9,176 bases of DNA from a bacterium (GTDB taxonomy: Bacteria; Chloroflexota; Dormibacteria; UBA8260; Bog-877), in the NCBI GenBank assembly GCA_021817185.1, contig JAKAVU010000105.1, forward strand, positions 1 through 9,176. The letters are read 5' to 3'. The position numbers and the translations under genes were made by a program. Shown here in pieces: positions 1-5,891 of the stretch (the first letter of the stretch is position 1; every line of letters begins with the position of its first letter). The notes below the pieces were generated by a model, which ran no database searches, was not told the DNA's origin, and saw only the letters and a list, made by a program, of their open reading frames with translations.

Positions 1-8
1 CCATTGGG

Positions 9-135
9 TTGTCCCCCGCTTCCCCAGGCACGCAACCCCCTCCCCGTGCCCCTCCCCCTTTTACTACTGCGGCTAGTTGTCCCCTTCCCCACCAGCCTCA
101 ATAAGCTCTGCCCCTTCCCCCTGTTACAGCCTCAA
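9..135. repeat. C-rich degenerate direct repeats
   Basis: Pyrimidine-rich stretch upstream of the membrane-protein gene. A unit resembling gttgtccccttcccca occurs at about 9-25 (with two extra bases) and 76-90. The core ccccttcccc recurs at 81-90 and 111-120, each time followed within a few bases by cagcctcaa; a related cccctcccc lies near 50-58. Spacing is roughly 30 bp between successive C-rich blocks. The stretch occupies the place where the missing N-terminal codons of the downstream gene would be expected, so it may be a degraded or expanded coding end. No family of repeat is recognised. Confidence 0.45.
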
Positions 136-161
136 CCAGTGGTGCCCCTAACACCTGGCCG

Positions 162-1607
162 TTGGCTTTAGCCATCGGTTGGGTGCGAGCCACCAATCTT
201 CTCCACCTGCTGCTGCTCGCCTCCGGCGCGACGATGATGGCTGTCGCCCTGCGGCCACACTTGCGGTCCGAGGCTGCGGCATGGGTGGGAGGGCTCACCT
301 TCGGGTTCGCCCCGTTCGTACAGGGGCAGCTGGTCGACGGTCAGCTGACTTGGCTCACCACAGGTACCCTGCCGCTCGGCTGGTGGGTTGCAGAGCGGGC
401 TGCCCTGGCCGCCCGCCGCGGCCGGTATAGGGTGCGGTGGGGCCTAGCCGCAGGTGGCTGGGTGGCGGTCCAGTACCTTGTAAACAAGGAGTTCCTGGCG
501 ACCATCCTCCTAATGGTCGTGTGTGTGGGCGCTTGGCCGCTTTGGCGCCGGCGCCGCGGCCTCTGGGGGATCCTGCGACCCTGGGCGGCCGTGGTGGCGG
601 TGGCTGTACCTACGGCCGGGGCGCTGCTCGCCTACCCCCTGGTGCTCCTGATCCAGCTTCATCCATCCCTCAGGCACGCTGCCGGACTGACGCCGGTAAA
701 GACTTATATTGACCTGCTCTCCTGGGTGCTGCCCTCGCCGGGTCAGCTAGTTGGGCTGGGGACCCACCATGCGCTCGTGGCCTACTCCATGTGGTGGCCT
801 GAGGTCGTCGGCTACCTGGGAGCTCCGGTGATCGCCTTCGCCCTCTGGACCATGGTCCGCAGTCGGCAACGCCAGCTGGTCCGACTGGCGGCCGCGATCG
901 TGGTGGTAGGTGGGTGTTTCGCCAGCGGAGAGTGGCTTCACGTCGCTGGAATCGCGATCATGCCCCTTCCCGGCTTGCTCCTGCGGCACTTGCCGATCTA
1001 CGCCGACACGGTGCCGAACCGGTTCGCGATTTTCGTGGACCTCGGCGTCGCCGTCCTGCTTGCCATCGGGGTCGACCGCATTGTCAGCCGCCACCACTCC
1101 AAGCTTCTTCCCCTAGGCCTGGCGGCGATCCTCTTCTTACCATGGCTACCTGCCCCGATGCTGCTGTCCGGGGGAGAGACCGCCCCTAGCCTCTTGCCGC
1201 CGGTCTTCCTCAGTCCCATGATGAGGTCGCTGCCGGCCGGCAGTGTAGTCGTGGTCGCGCCAATTGCGATCTACGGGGACGGCGGCCCGATGCTCTGGCA
1301 GGCGCTCGACGGGTTTCGCTACCGGCAGCCATTCGGCTACATTCTGCACCCAGACAGTAGTGGAGCGGTGACGAACTTTCCCTACCCGTCCGCGCTCGGG
1401 CAGGTCCTCGTCGCCTACGCCGAGCACTTGCCCGCACCAGCTCTGGGCTGGGCGGCGATGCGGGTGGACTTAATGCACTGGCAAGTGCGCGCCCTGGTGG
1501 TGGTTAGTCCGCTTGCCGCTCCGGCGACGGTTGCCCTCTTCCGGTCTCTCACCGGCCACCCGCCCCGATCGGTGGCCGGTGCCGCTGTCTGGCTCCTAGC
1601 AGGGTGA
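162..1607 (+). CDS. Polytopic membrane protein, GT-C-like, N-terminally truncated
   Basis: A 481-residue integral membrane protein with about ten hydrophobic segments separated by Arg-rich loops. It resembles a family of large actinobacterial-type membrane proteins related in layout to GT-C glycosyltransferases. Recognisable landmarks are the NLLHLLLL segment (about residues 12-20), the loop GFAPFVQGQLVDGQL (about 48-62), VQYLVNKEFLATILL, the DLLSWVLPSP loop, PNRFAIFVDLG, and near the C-terminus PMLWQALDGFRYRQPFGY. Members normally start with about 90 further residues carrying the first helix and the acidic first extracellular loop; these are missing. The frame is open back to a TAA at 102-104. 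The only usable start is TTG 162, which lacks a Shine-Dalgarno sequence, so the gene is probably a 5'-truncated relic rather than a functional enzyme. Substrate and activity cannot be told from the sequence. Confidence 0.6.
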   Translation: MALAIGWVRATNLLHLLLLASGATMMAVALRPHLRSEAAAWVGGLTFGFAPFVQGQLVDGQLTWLTTGTLPLGWWVAERAALAARRGRYRVRWGLAAGGWVAVQYLVNKEFLATILLMVVCVGAWPLWRRRRGLWGILRPWAAVVAVAVPTAGALLAYPLVLLIQLHPSLRHAAGLTPVKTYIDLLSWVLPSPGQLVGLGTHHALVAYSMWWPEVVGYLGAPVIAFALWTMVRSRQRQLVRLAAAIVVVGGCFASGEWLHVAGIAIMPLPGLLLRHLPIYADTVPNRFAIFVDLGVAVLLAIGVDRIVSRHHSKLLPLGLAAILFLPWLPAPMLLSGGETAPSLLPPVFLSPMMRSLPAGSVVVVAPIAIYGDGGPMLWQALDGFRYRQPFGYILHPDSSGAVTNFPYPSALGQVLVAYAEHLPAPALGWAAMRVDLMHWQVRALVVVSPLAAPATVALFRSLTGHPPRSVAGAAVWLLAG

Positions 1608-1844
1608 GAGCATCCCGAGCCGAGCGCCCTGGCGGGGTGGCTTTGGCACCCTGTCCGAGCCCGCACCCGCCGGCAACCAAGCAGTCAGTCCTCATCTGGC
1701 CGTCGCCTCGAAGCCGGACCATTGAGCCCAAGCTGGAGTGGCGCTTGCCCCGGCGGTCGGCGGTGACGGCCAAGCCCTACCGTGCCCGGGCCGGTCGGGA
1801 TCGGGCTCGGATCCGAGCAGGGCCCGGAGGCAGCTGAAGGTCCC
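1608..1844. other. Gene-free spacer with a 14-bp palindrome
   Basis: No convincing gene is seen on either strand between the membrane-protein stop and repeat R1; the open frames here have no family resemblance. The one structured element is a perfect palindrome GCTCGGATCCGAGC at 1805-1818, 26 bp before R1. It has no loop and no T-run, so it is not a good terminator. In DNA this GC-rich one such palindrome is expected by chance. Confidence 0.5.
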
Positions 1845-2265
1845 GCTAGGGGTTGGTCCTGGCCGGGCTCAAAGCTGGCCTCCTCGATCAGTTCGGCTCC
1901 AAAGGCAGCGAGGCGTCGACGCCAGACTCAGCGCTCACTGGCGGCCGCCGCGGTCCAGGAGCAGGGAGCTGACCCTGCCCCCCAAGGGCGAAGTGAGATG
2001 CGCGGGATTGATAATCTCCGCGCTCGCGCACCACGGGAGGAACTCCTGGCGGACGGGTACCGATAAGGCGACACGGCCCAGACCAAGCGTCCCCCTGCGC
2101 GGCAGTCGGCGAGGAAGTCCTGGAGCAACTGGGCCAGGCCGAATTACCTGAAATGGTGTCGAGATCGGGAGCCGCCACTGTGATCTCTGGCACGGACCAC
2201 AACTGCTGGCGGATCTGGGGGATGTATGAAAGCGCCGGTGGCCGAGTTCATAGCAGCACCTGACC
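1845..2265 (+). repeat. Long dispersed repeat, copy R1
   Basis: This stretch aligns almost end to end with 7640-8054 in the same orientation. Shared landmarks in order are: tagggnnnggtcct at the left edge; cctcctcga; cggccgccgcg; ccaggagcag; gagctgaccctgcc; gggattgata; caccacgggaggaactc; ggcagtcggcgag; gggccaggccgaatt; and gcagcacctgacc at the right edge. Hand counting over a 108-bp core gives about 87% identity. Differences are spread over all three codon positions in the part counted, and no frame stays open in both copies across the whole element, so it is probably non-coding or a long-dead mobile element. No IS family, terminal inverted repeats or target duplication could be recognised. 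Confidence 0.8.
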
Positions 2266-2454
2266 TTGAGGTGGCGATTCACAACAGCTCTTGTCACCGT
2301 CTCTTTCGGATCATGTTCGGTTGAGCTTCGTGGAGGTGCTGTCGCTCGTGCGTGTGCCCACCTCCTCCATGGCTCCAAGCTCGCTCATCCGACGCCTATC
2401 TTCGCCAGCGAGCGCTCGCGGTGCGATCGGGTCAGGGCCGGTCTGTTCTGCTAT

Positions 2455-2468
2455 TGTTACATGTAACA
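2455..2468 (+). promoter_or_regulatory. Palindromic operator candidate of mazEF
   Basis: TGTTACATGTAACA is a perfect 14-bp palindrome ending 13 bp before the mazE ATG and just ahead of its GGAGG ribosome-binding site (2471-2475, 6 nt spacing). MazE-type antitoxins usually repress their own operon by binding palindromes at the promoter, so this is the natural candidate. The -10 box is not certain; TATTGT at 2452-2457 overlaps the palindrome. No good -35 box is seen. Confidence 0.5.
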
Positions 2469-2481
2469 TGGGAGGTCGGCG

Positions 2482-2694
2482 ATGACGAGTGCAGGGTCCG
2501 CTAAGAGGGTGCGCGAGCATCGATCACGACTGGCACAGCAGGGCCTCCGCCCAGTCCAGATCTGGGTACCCGATGTCCGAGCGCCTGGATTCGCCCAGGA
2601 GGCCCACCGGCAGTCGCGAGCGGTCGCCGAGAGCATGTCTGCGGCCGATGATCAAGCGTTTGTCGATGCCGTCTCCACTTGGCCCGATGAGTGA
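2482..2694 (+). CDS. mazE: MazE-family antitoxin
   Basis: A 70-residue antitoxin of the short MazE-like family often called DUF3018. It carries the family's typical signature: RVREHRSRLAQQGLRPVQIW, then VPDVRAPGFAQEAHRQSRAV, and a C-terminal ADDQAFVDAVS. The N-terminal part is expected to bind DNA and the acidic C-terminus to mask the MazF active site. ATG 2482 is well supported by GGAGG six bases upstream. The stop overlaps the toxin start (GTGA), so the two are translationally coupled. The length is normal and nothing is missing. Confidence 0.9.
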   Translation: MTSAGSAKRVREHRSRLAQQGLRPVQIWVPDVRAPGFAQEAHRQSRAVAESMSAADDQAFVDAVSTWPDE

Positions 2695-3023
2695 GACGGG
2701 CTGAGATCTGGACCGTCGCCGGGGGGTCAGGGTATGCAGGCAAGCCTCGGCCGGCGCTGATCGTCCAGGACGATCGCTTCGACACCGACTCGGTGACCAT
2801 CTGCCCGTTCACCACCGACTCGACGGACGCTCCGCTGTTTCGCCTCGAGGTCCAGCCGACCCCGTCCAACGGCCGTCAGGCAATTTCCCGGCTGATGGTG
2901 GACAAGCTGACGACCGTCTCGCGGTTGAAGGTCGGGACGCGGATCGGCGTTCTCGACGATCTTGACCTCACCCGTCTCAACCGTGCTGTCGTCGTGTTTC
3001 TGGGTATCGCTTCGGCTTCCTGA
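2691..3023 (+). CDS. mazF: MazF/PemK-family mRNA interferase toxin
   Basis: A 110-residue MazF-like endoribonuclease, expected to cut free mRNA at short single-stranded motifs. The fold's markers are present in order: RRAEIWTVAGG at the N-terminus, GKPRPALIVQDDRF, CPFTTD (the loop with the conserved Thr), SRLMVDKLTTV, and a final LDDLDLTRLNRAVVVFLG helix. The start is GTG 2691, inside the mazE stop codon. Most relatives read RGEIW at the N-terminus; here the Gly is Ala, in the strand leading to the active-site loop, which is a small oddity. Otherwise it looks complete and functional, and it pairs with the antitoxin directly upstream. Confidence 0.92.
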   Translation: MRRAEIWTVAGGSGYAGKPRPALIVQDDRFDTDSVTICPFTTDSTDAPLFRLEVQPTPSNGRQAISRLMVDKLTTVSRLKVGTRIGVLDDLDLTRLNRAVVVFLGIASAS

Positions 3024-3062
3024 CCGGTGTGGCGGCCGCGATACTCCAAGCCGTGAGCCACA

Positions 3063-3242
3063 TCGGTCGGTCGCCCACACCAGGTTGGGTTGGGTGATCC
3101 ACAGGTCCCGCAGCGGCTAGGGGTAAATGCGATGTGACGGATGTCTCTGGCTCGTGTCCGGGCCCGGAGCCGTGGAGCAGATGTCCATCAGCTGCATGAG
3201 CCGCTGCACCCGGGTGCGGTGGACCAGTACCCGTTCTTCAAA
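3063..3242 (-). pseudogene. Relic of IS3-family transposase OrfB
   Basis: Read on the minus strand this is about 60 codons of an IS3-type integrase-like OrfB. RTRVQRLMQLM (3183-3215) is followed, at exactly the family spacing, by TSQRHPSHRIYP (3120-3155), then LRDLWITQPNLVWATD (3066-3113). The family consensus is close to RVQRLMRLMGL..PKPRTSQPHPEHRIYPYLLRGLTI.RPNQVWATD. An in-frame TAG at 3117-3119 replaces the Tyr of YPYLLR. After WATD, which carries the first Asp of the DDE triad, the similarity stops. The rest of the catalytic domain, OrfA and both IS ends are not seen. The relic starts about 40 bp past the mazF stop. The following 3243-3380 holds nothing recognisable. Confidence 0.75.
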
Positions 3243-3380
3243 CCCTGACAAATGCGATACGGGTCCAGTGGGCAGCATCGCCCTGGGGCGAACTTCCCAC
3301 CAATTGTGTGGGGACCCCCCTACCAGTTACCCTCTGTCGGCCATTAGTCGTGCGGCACTGACGGGTGCTCTGGCGCCAGG

Positions 3381-3806
3381 TTATCGGGCGCTCGCCGGCC
3401 CGGAGAGGGCGGCACTCGGGAGCCAAGCCAAGCCCCGTGACACCAGGTCGCTTACATCACAGCTCACGAGCCGGGCGCTCGCGCTCCGAGCGGCCGCCAC
3501 ATAGGCGGCGTCGTAGGCCGAGATCCCGTGCTCTGCAGCGATCAGCACTGCATTCGCGAGGAGCTGCGAGTCGGCCCGGATCAGGCCGCCATCGTCCGCC
3601 AAAGCACTGATTCGCTCACACAACCGGCGCGCCGCCAATTCGTCGCGCCAGGAACGAACCGCCACGTTGGTCACCTCGTAGAACGCTAGATCCAGGGTGG
3701 CAATGGGGTCTGGGCCGGCGAGCAGCTGGACGGCCGGGTTGTGGTTGGTGTCATCCAAGTCCTCTCGAGCGAGAAGGACGCTGGCATCGACCAGCCAGAG
3801 GGTCAA
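3381..3806 (-). CDS. vapC: VapC-type PIN-domain toxin
   Basis: A 141-residue PIN-domain ribonuclease toxin. The acidic metal-binding residues are visible at Asp7 (LVDASVLL), Glu44 (FYEVTN), Asp99 (SAYDAAYVAAA) and Asp117 (LVSCDVSDL), all in the usual order and spacing. The TTG start at 3806 overlaps the antitoxin stop by four bases (TTGA), with a weak GGAA-like ribosome-binding site; this is the common translational coupling of such pairs. The length is normal and no disruption is visible, so it is probably active. RNA targets (often tRNA or 23S rRNA in this family) cannot be told from the sequence. Confidence 0.9.
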   Translation of the reverse strand: MTLWLVDASVLLAREDLDDTNHNPAVQLLAGPDPIATLDLAFYEVTNVAVRSWRDELAARRLCERISALADDGGLIRADSQLLANAVLIAAEHGISAYDAAYVAAARSASARLVSCDVSDLVSRGLAWLPSAALSGPASAR

Positions 3807-4039
3807 GGTTCCGGCCTGGTCGTCTTGACCAGCTCAGCCACATGACCTCCCTGACCCCTAGGATGGCCACCGAAACTGTCGATCTCGGCCATGCGTCCCG
3901 CCCTCTTGAGGCTGCGGCTCCGCATGGCGCTCTCAGCCAGCTCCCGCAGGAGGCCGCTACGGGTGGTTCCTCGACGGCTGGCCTCGATGTCGACGGCTCT
4001 CAGCAAATCGTTGGGGAGCGACACCATGACCTTGGCCAC
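3803..4039 (-). CDS. vapB: Ribbon-helix-helix antitoxin (VapB type)
   Basis: A 78-residue antitoxin starting at GTG 4039 (residues VAKVMVSLPNDLL). The N-terminal ribbon-helix-helix DNA-binding domain covers about residues 1-42 (beta strand AKVMVSLP, then helices ending in TRSGLLRELAESAMR). The Arg- and Gly-rich C-terminus should wrap the PIN toxin. The frame is open upstream to 4105, but relatives begin at this MAKVMVSLP-like strand. A TATACT -10 box ends only six bases before the GTG, so transcription would start on or next to the start codon. It overlaps vapC by 4 nt. Confidence 0.88.
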   Translation of the reverse strand: MAKVMVSLPNDLLRAVDIEASRRGTTRSGLLRELAESAMRSRSLKRAGRMAEIDSFGGHPRGQGGHVAELVKTTRPEP

Positions 4040-4045
4040 GACCTG

Positions 4046-4060
4046 AGTATACCCGGTATT
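4046..4060 (-). promoter_or_regulatory. Promoter and operator of the minus-strand vapBC
   Basis: On the minus strand the sequence reads AATACCGGGTATACTC. TATACT (4051-4046) is a good -10 box. ATACC-G-GGTAT around it (4049-4059) is a palindrome suited to a ribbon-helix-helix repressor. The start GTG begins 7 nt after the -10 box, which predicts a leaderless mRNA. No convincing -35 box is seen. Confidence 0.5.
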
Positions 4061-4129
4061 GCCACTCGCTGTTCGCGGCCGGTTGCGCATGGGTTGAGGG
4101 CGCATCAGCCTCCCCTGAGCTGGCTGTCA

Positions 4130-4170
4130 TCTCCCCGCAGGACTTGAACCTGCGACGCGCGGTCTAGGAA
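4130..4170 (-). pseudogene. 3' half of a tRNA gene, tRNA-Arg(CCU)-like
   Basis: The minus strand reads TTCCTAG, ACCGC, GCGTC, GCAGG-TTCAAGT-CCTGC, GGGGAGA. The order and lengths match positions 32-72 of a tRNA: anticodon loop with CCT, 3' anticodon strand, five-base variable loop, perfect T arm, and 3' acceptor strand. The 5' half is absent: the bases before the loop (CTGAA) do not pair with ACCGC, and no TCTCCCC acceptor partner is found upstream. There is no CCA. It is a fragment that breaks at the anticodon loop, a place where tyrosine recombinases often integrate, so it may be an old attachment-site scar. Which tRNA it came from is inferred from the CCT loop and the overall look. Confidence 0.55.
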
Positions 4171-4205
4171 TTCAGAAAGGCATGTCCGCCGACCTCCGTC
4201 ACCGT

Positions 4206-4664
4206 TCATATCGCTTTCAACTCAGCGGGGCAAGGAGTCCTGATACCCGCCAGGGTCGGCAGACGTCCGCCCACACTGGGGTCAAGACTGGGGTCAGGAG
4301 TTCCGCCCCATCGGCTGTCGCTCAGCTCGGAGGCCATGTCCAGGTCGATGCCCTGCTGGGTCAGGCCCTTGCCAGCGGTGTGATCTCGGCGAGGACTGGT
4401 GCTCAGCCGGTCGCGTTCGAGCTCAAGCTCATAGCAGACTTGCAGGTTCAACCAGAACCGCTCGGACGTGCCGAATTAGCGCGAGAGCCGAAGTGCGGTG
4501 TCGGTGCATAGGCGGCACTCCACGCCGACGATCTCGTTGATGCGACGCGGCGGAACGCTGATCGCAACTTCCAGACGACGCTGGCTGACACTCGGAGGCT
4601 CCAGGAAATCCTCGACGAGGACGTGTCCCGGGTGAGTCGGTGGGCAATCAGGCGCCGTGGTCAT
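4206..4664 (-). pseudogene. higA: HigA-type XRE antitoxin interrupted by one stop codon
   Basis: The minus-strand frame starts with MTTAPDCPPTHPGHVLVEDF and continues through SVPPRRINEIV and DTALRLSR, the typical helix-turn-helix of HigA antitoxins. Codon 63 is TAA (4476-4478), exactly where relatives have Tyr in LARYFGTS. The same frame continues without a gap as FGTSERFWLNLQVCYELELE, again classic HigA, so a single base change killed the gene. Recognisable similarity ends near codon 87 (about 4404). The frame stays open to TGA at 4206 with a tail not known from the family. The truncated 62-residue product would keep most of the helix-turn-helix but lose the toxin-facing helix. Confidence 0.8.
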
Positions 4665-4667
4665 TGC

Positions 4668-4789
4668 CTATCTACCTTGGTGAGCGTCGACCATCTTCCG
4701 ATCGTCCAGTCTCTCTGGCGTCCCAGGAAGGCAGATTGGCCACTTCCCCTGGCTCGAATGATCTGCTCTTCCTGCCGATCACCTCGGAG
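4668..4789 (-). pseudogene. higB: Remnant of HigB toxin 3' end
   Basis: Directly ahead of higA on the minus strand, where HigB toxins normally sit. LRGDRQ (4772-4789) matches the LxGDRxGQ motif of RelE/HigB toxins. After a frame change, HSSQGKWPICL (4760-4728) corresponds to HSIRINDQWRICF, and RKMVDAHQGR ends in TAG 4668-4670, corresponding to VEIVDYHRG. At the DNA level ATTCGA and GTGGC-AATCTGC fit the ancestral codons. The N-terminal two thirds up to about 4945 are not recognisable. The toxin is certainly inactive, which fits with the loss of its antitoxin. Confidence 0.5.
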
Positions 4790-4979
4790 CGGCTAACGCG
4801 TGTGTCGGGAAGCACAGAGACAAGCCCAGAGCACCTCGGGCTCGAACTCGCCTGCCCGCGGGGGATGGTCTCGTCGCTCACCTCCGGGTTCTTCGTGGTC
4901 GGCCGCTGGATCACAGTGTTTAACGGGACCGGCAGATCCCAATTTCCCGACTCATCGGCACCGATGACGCCGCCCACGA

Positions 4980-4995
4980 GGTATGCTGGCATACC
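4980..4995 (+). promoter_or_regulatory. Palindromic operator abutting the second vapB
   Basis: GGTATGC-TG-GCATACC is an inverted repeat with perfect 7-bp arms, ending one base before the ATG at 4996. TATGCT (4982-4987) inside it is a possible -10 box, which would put the transcript start at or within two bases of the ATG. This leaves no room for a ribosome-binding site and implies a leaderless mRNA. Binding of the RHH antitoxin here would cover the promoter. Confidence 0.55.
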
Positions 4996-5220
4996 ATGAA
5001 GCGAACCACCGTGAAACTTCCGGATGCCCTTGACAGCATCCTCCGCCGCGAAGCCGAGATGCGAGGCGTCCCCATCGCGGCGGTCACCCGGGAGGCCTTA
5101 GAGGCGTACTTCAAGATAACCACCCCGAGGCAGCTCCTGGCGGCCGGGGCAGGCAACAGTGGCGTTAATGACATCTCGGACCGGATTGAGGAGATCCTGA
5201 GTTCGGAGATAACCCGATAG
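4996..5220 (+). CDS. vapB: Ribbon-helix-helix antitoxin (CopG/VapB type)
   Basis: A 74-residue antitoxin. MKRTTVKLPDALDSILRREA forms the beta strand and first helix of a ribbon-helix-helix domain, with the second helix in IAAVTREALEAYF (to about residue 39). The C-terminal part (NDISDRIEEILSSE) is an acidic helix of the kind that occupies the PIN-toxin groove. There is no Shine-Dalgarno sequence because the operator and -10 box run up to the ATG. Its TAG stop overlaps the proposed start of the PIN toxin frame downstream. Confidence 0.85.
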   Translation: MKRTTVKLPDALDSILRREAEMRGVPIAAVTREALEAYFKITTPRQLLAAGAGNSGVNDISDRIEEILSSEITR

Positions 5221-5630
5221 CCATCCTCGTCGATGCTGGGCCCCTGTACGCGTACGTCGATGCCGATGATCGGCATCACGCGGTATGCCTCGACCTGCTG
5301 CAGACCCACCCGGGCCCACTTCTCGTCCCCGAGCTCGTCGTCACCGAAGTCGTCTATCTGATCGCAAGTCGGCTAGGCACCGACCCTGAGGTTCGATTCC
5401 TTGGTGACCTCGCGAGTGGCGTCCTATCGGTTGAGCCGGTTCATCCCGCCGACTGGCTGAGGATCGCCGAGCTCGTGTCCAAGTATCGGTCCCTGCCCCT
5501 GGGCACGGTAGACGCATCGGTCATCGCGACGGCGGAACGACTTGGGATTACCACCGTCGCGACCCTTGATCGTCGCCACTTCGGCGTGGTGCGGCCCACT
5601 CACACGTCGAGCTTTACCATCCGGCCGTGA
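5217..5630 (+). CDS. vapC: VapC-type PIN toxin without a canonical start codon
   Basis: The frame encodes an intact PIN domain of about 137 residues beginning IAILVDAGPLYAYVDADDRHH. The acidic residues Asp6 (LVDAG), Glu44 (VVTEVVYL), Asp99 (GTVDASVIATAERLG) and Asp118 (TLDRRHFG) are all in place, and the gene runs to TGA 5628-5630 with no stop or frameshift. No ATG, GTG or TTG lies in frame between the stop at 5187 and the domain; the first GTG is far inside, near 5476. An ATA at 5217 has GGAG (5205-5208) eight bases upstream and would overlap the antitoxin stop as ATAG, the same 4-nt overlap as the other two intact pairs here. Either the toxin uses this rare start, or it was silenced by loss of the start codon. 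Confidence 0.8.
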   Translation: MAILVDAGPLYAYVDADDRHHAVCLDLLQTHPGPLLVPELVVTEVVYLIASRLGTDPEVRFLGDLASGVLSVEPVHPADWLRIAELVSKYRSLPLGTVDASVIATAERLGITTVATLDRRHFGVVRPTHTSSFTIRP

Positions 5631-5854
5631 GCGAGCTCGGAAATACCGCCGAGGTGATCATCCCCTGAGGTAAATGTCTGCCCCTGACATTGCAACGAGG
5701 TAGGCAGCCAGACCGGGTGTAGGTAGCTAAAATGCCCTTCTCCAACGGAAAACGCGGGTGTTCAACCGACCGCGAACCGTTCTTCAAACCCTTGCTACCA
5801 AGTGGCAATTGGGACCTGCCTGTGCTTCGGGGTCTGCCGAAGAGCCCAGCCATA

Positions 5855-5883
5855 CTTTACATTTGCCATCTGGTTATATAACC
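5855..5883 (+). promoter_or_regulatory. Promoter and operator of the arsR operon
   Basis: CTTTAC (5855-5860) and TATAAC (5877-5882), 16 bp apart, form a plausible promoter. The perfect palindrome GGTTATATAACC (5872-5883) overlaps the -10 box. Winged-helix ArsR regulators bind such AT-centred palindromes, so autorepression is likely. The arsR ATG follows 9 nt after the -10 box, so the leader is absent or only a few bases long. Confidence 0.6.
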
Positions 5884-5891
5884 TTACGGCA

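Noticed and set aside
2332..2365. Inverted repeat GGAGGTG/CACCTCC upstream of mazE
   Set aside because: A 7-bp stem with a 20-nt loop is expected by chance in such DNA and lies far from the promoter.
1935..2378. 147-residue minus-strand frame over R1, partly similar to the R2 frame
   Set aside because: Similarity only reflects DNA identity of the repeats; the frames separate at the R2 tandem duplication and substitutions show no codon periodicity.
4275..4296. Two copies of ACTGGGGTCA, 12 bp apart
   Set aside because: Only two short units in the open tail of the dead higA frame; not a CRISPR and no clear iteron context.
5673..5691. Hairpin AATGTC-TGCCCCT-GACATT after the second vapC
   Set aside because: The stem is only 6 bp and AT-rich with no T-run, so a terminator call is not supported.
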